From positions 1 to 15,463 of the forward strand of contig JANBQS010000552.1 in NCBI GenBank assembly GCA_027577415.1: a stretch of DNA of 15,463 bases, given 5' to 3'. The notes beneath the pieces are model-generated. The model made no database searches, was not told the origin of the DNA, and saw only the letters and a list, made by a program, of their open reading frames with translations. The stretch comes from Coemansia sp. RSA 922. Its lineage: Eukaryota; Kickxellomycota; Kickxellomycetes; Kickxellales; Kickxellaceae. The position numbers and the translations under genes are program-made. Below, in pieces: positions 15,354 through 15,463 of this stretch (within the stretch, counting starts at the first letter, position 1; the number at the start of each line of letters is the position of its first letter).

Positions 15354-15463
15354 TTAGTGGCTTTTGCCAAAGATAGACTTTACGAAACCGGCCGCCTGCT
15401 TAGCGTCGATTTTAACGCCGCTGCTGCTGTTGGCTGGCTGAGCGTTGTTAGCTGGAGGTGCCT
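15354..15463 (-). CDS. C-terminal fragment of a convergent gene
   Basis: A minus-strand frame enters from the right edge and runs 35 codons to a TAA at 15354-15356. The visible tail has an Ala/Pro/Asn/Ser-rich stretch followed by GVKIDAKQAAGFVKSIFGKSH, a basic, probably helical end. The codons look coding, rich in GCT, GCC and AAG, and the stop comes just before an A-run spacer as for a natural 3' end. I cannot identify the protein. It is convergent with the multicopper oxidase. Confidence 0.55.
   Translation of the reverse strand, partial: APPANNAQPANSSSGVKIDAKQAAGFVKSIFGKSH

Overview
The window is the left end of a fungal chromosome. It opens with about 260 bases of C-rich, irregular telomere-like repeat. 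A subtelomeric strip follows to about 2650, and then a compact array of intronless, well-preserved genes runs to the right edge. Fungal origin is inferred from gene content: a GH125 alpha-mannosidase, a siderophore-type MFS transporter, an AIF/FSP1-like flavoprotein, a membrane-anchored 5'-nucleotidase-like enzyme and a Fet3-like multicopper oxidase. The short AT-rich spacers and near absence of introns also fit. I cannot name the species. An early-diverging fungus is possible but not shown.

Region 1 (1-2650) is unlike the rest. It is strongly depleted in CpG: by eye I count only two CpG in 1021-1860. It holds one intact gene of unknown function (683-1846, four membrane spans then a long charged coiled coil), possibly with an upstream exon and a 65-base intron. 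It also holds a dead, full-length copy of IMP3, the U3 snoRNP protein gene (2000-2553, minus strand). That copy has lost its start, carries two frameshifts and a stop, and shows many Arg-to-Cys/His changes of the kind CpG decay produces.

Region 2 (2655-6548) has a secreted GH125 mannosidase and an unrecognised protein with a SANT/Myb-like domain followed by a coiled coil, both on the minus strand. It then has two small secreted proteins in tandem on the plus strand that look like diverged CAP/SCP-fold paralogues. Both have a TATA box exactly 70 bases before the ATG.

Region 3 (6598-12723) has a siderophore-type MFS transporter (minus) and an FSP1/AIF-like FAD oxidoreductase (plus), transcribed away from each other across a 617-base spacer. 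The spacer carries ATCTGATAA and an inverted near-copy, matching the binding consensus of fungal iron-sensing GATA repressors. A type II membrane metallophosphoesterase of the 5'-nucleotidase family follows.

Region 4 (12724-15463) has an 833-base AT-rich spacer, then a secreted Fet3-like multicopper oxidase with all ten copper-binding histidines but no C-terminal membrane anchor. The last 35 codons of an unrecognised convergent gene run off the edge. The transporter, the oxidase and the GATA sites suggest iron acquisition is a theme of this chromosome end. That is inference.
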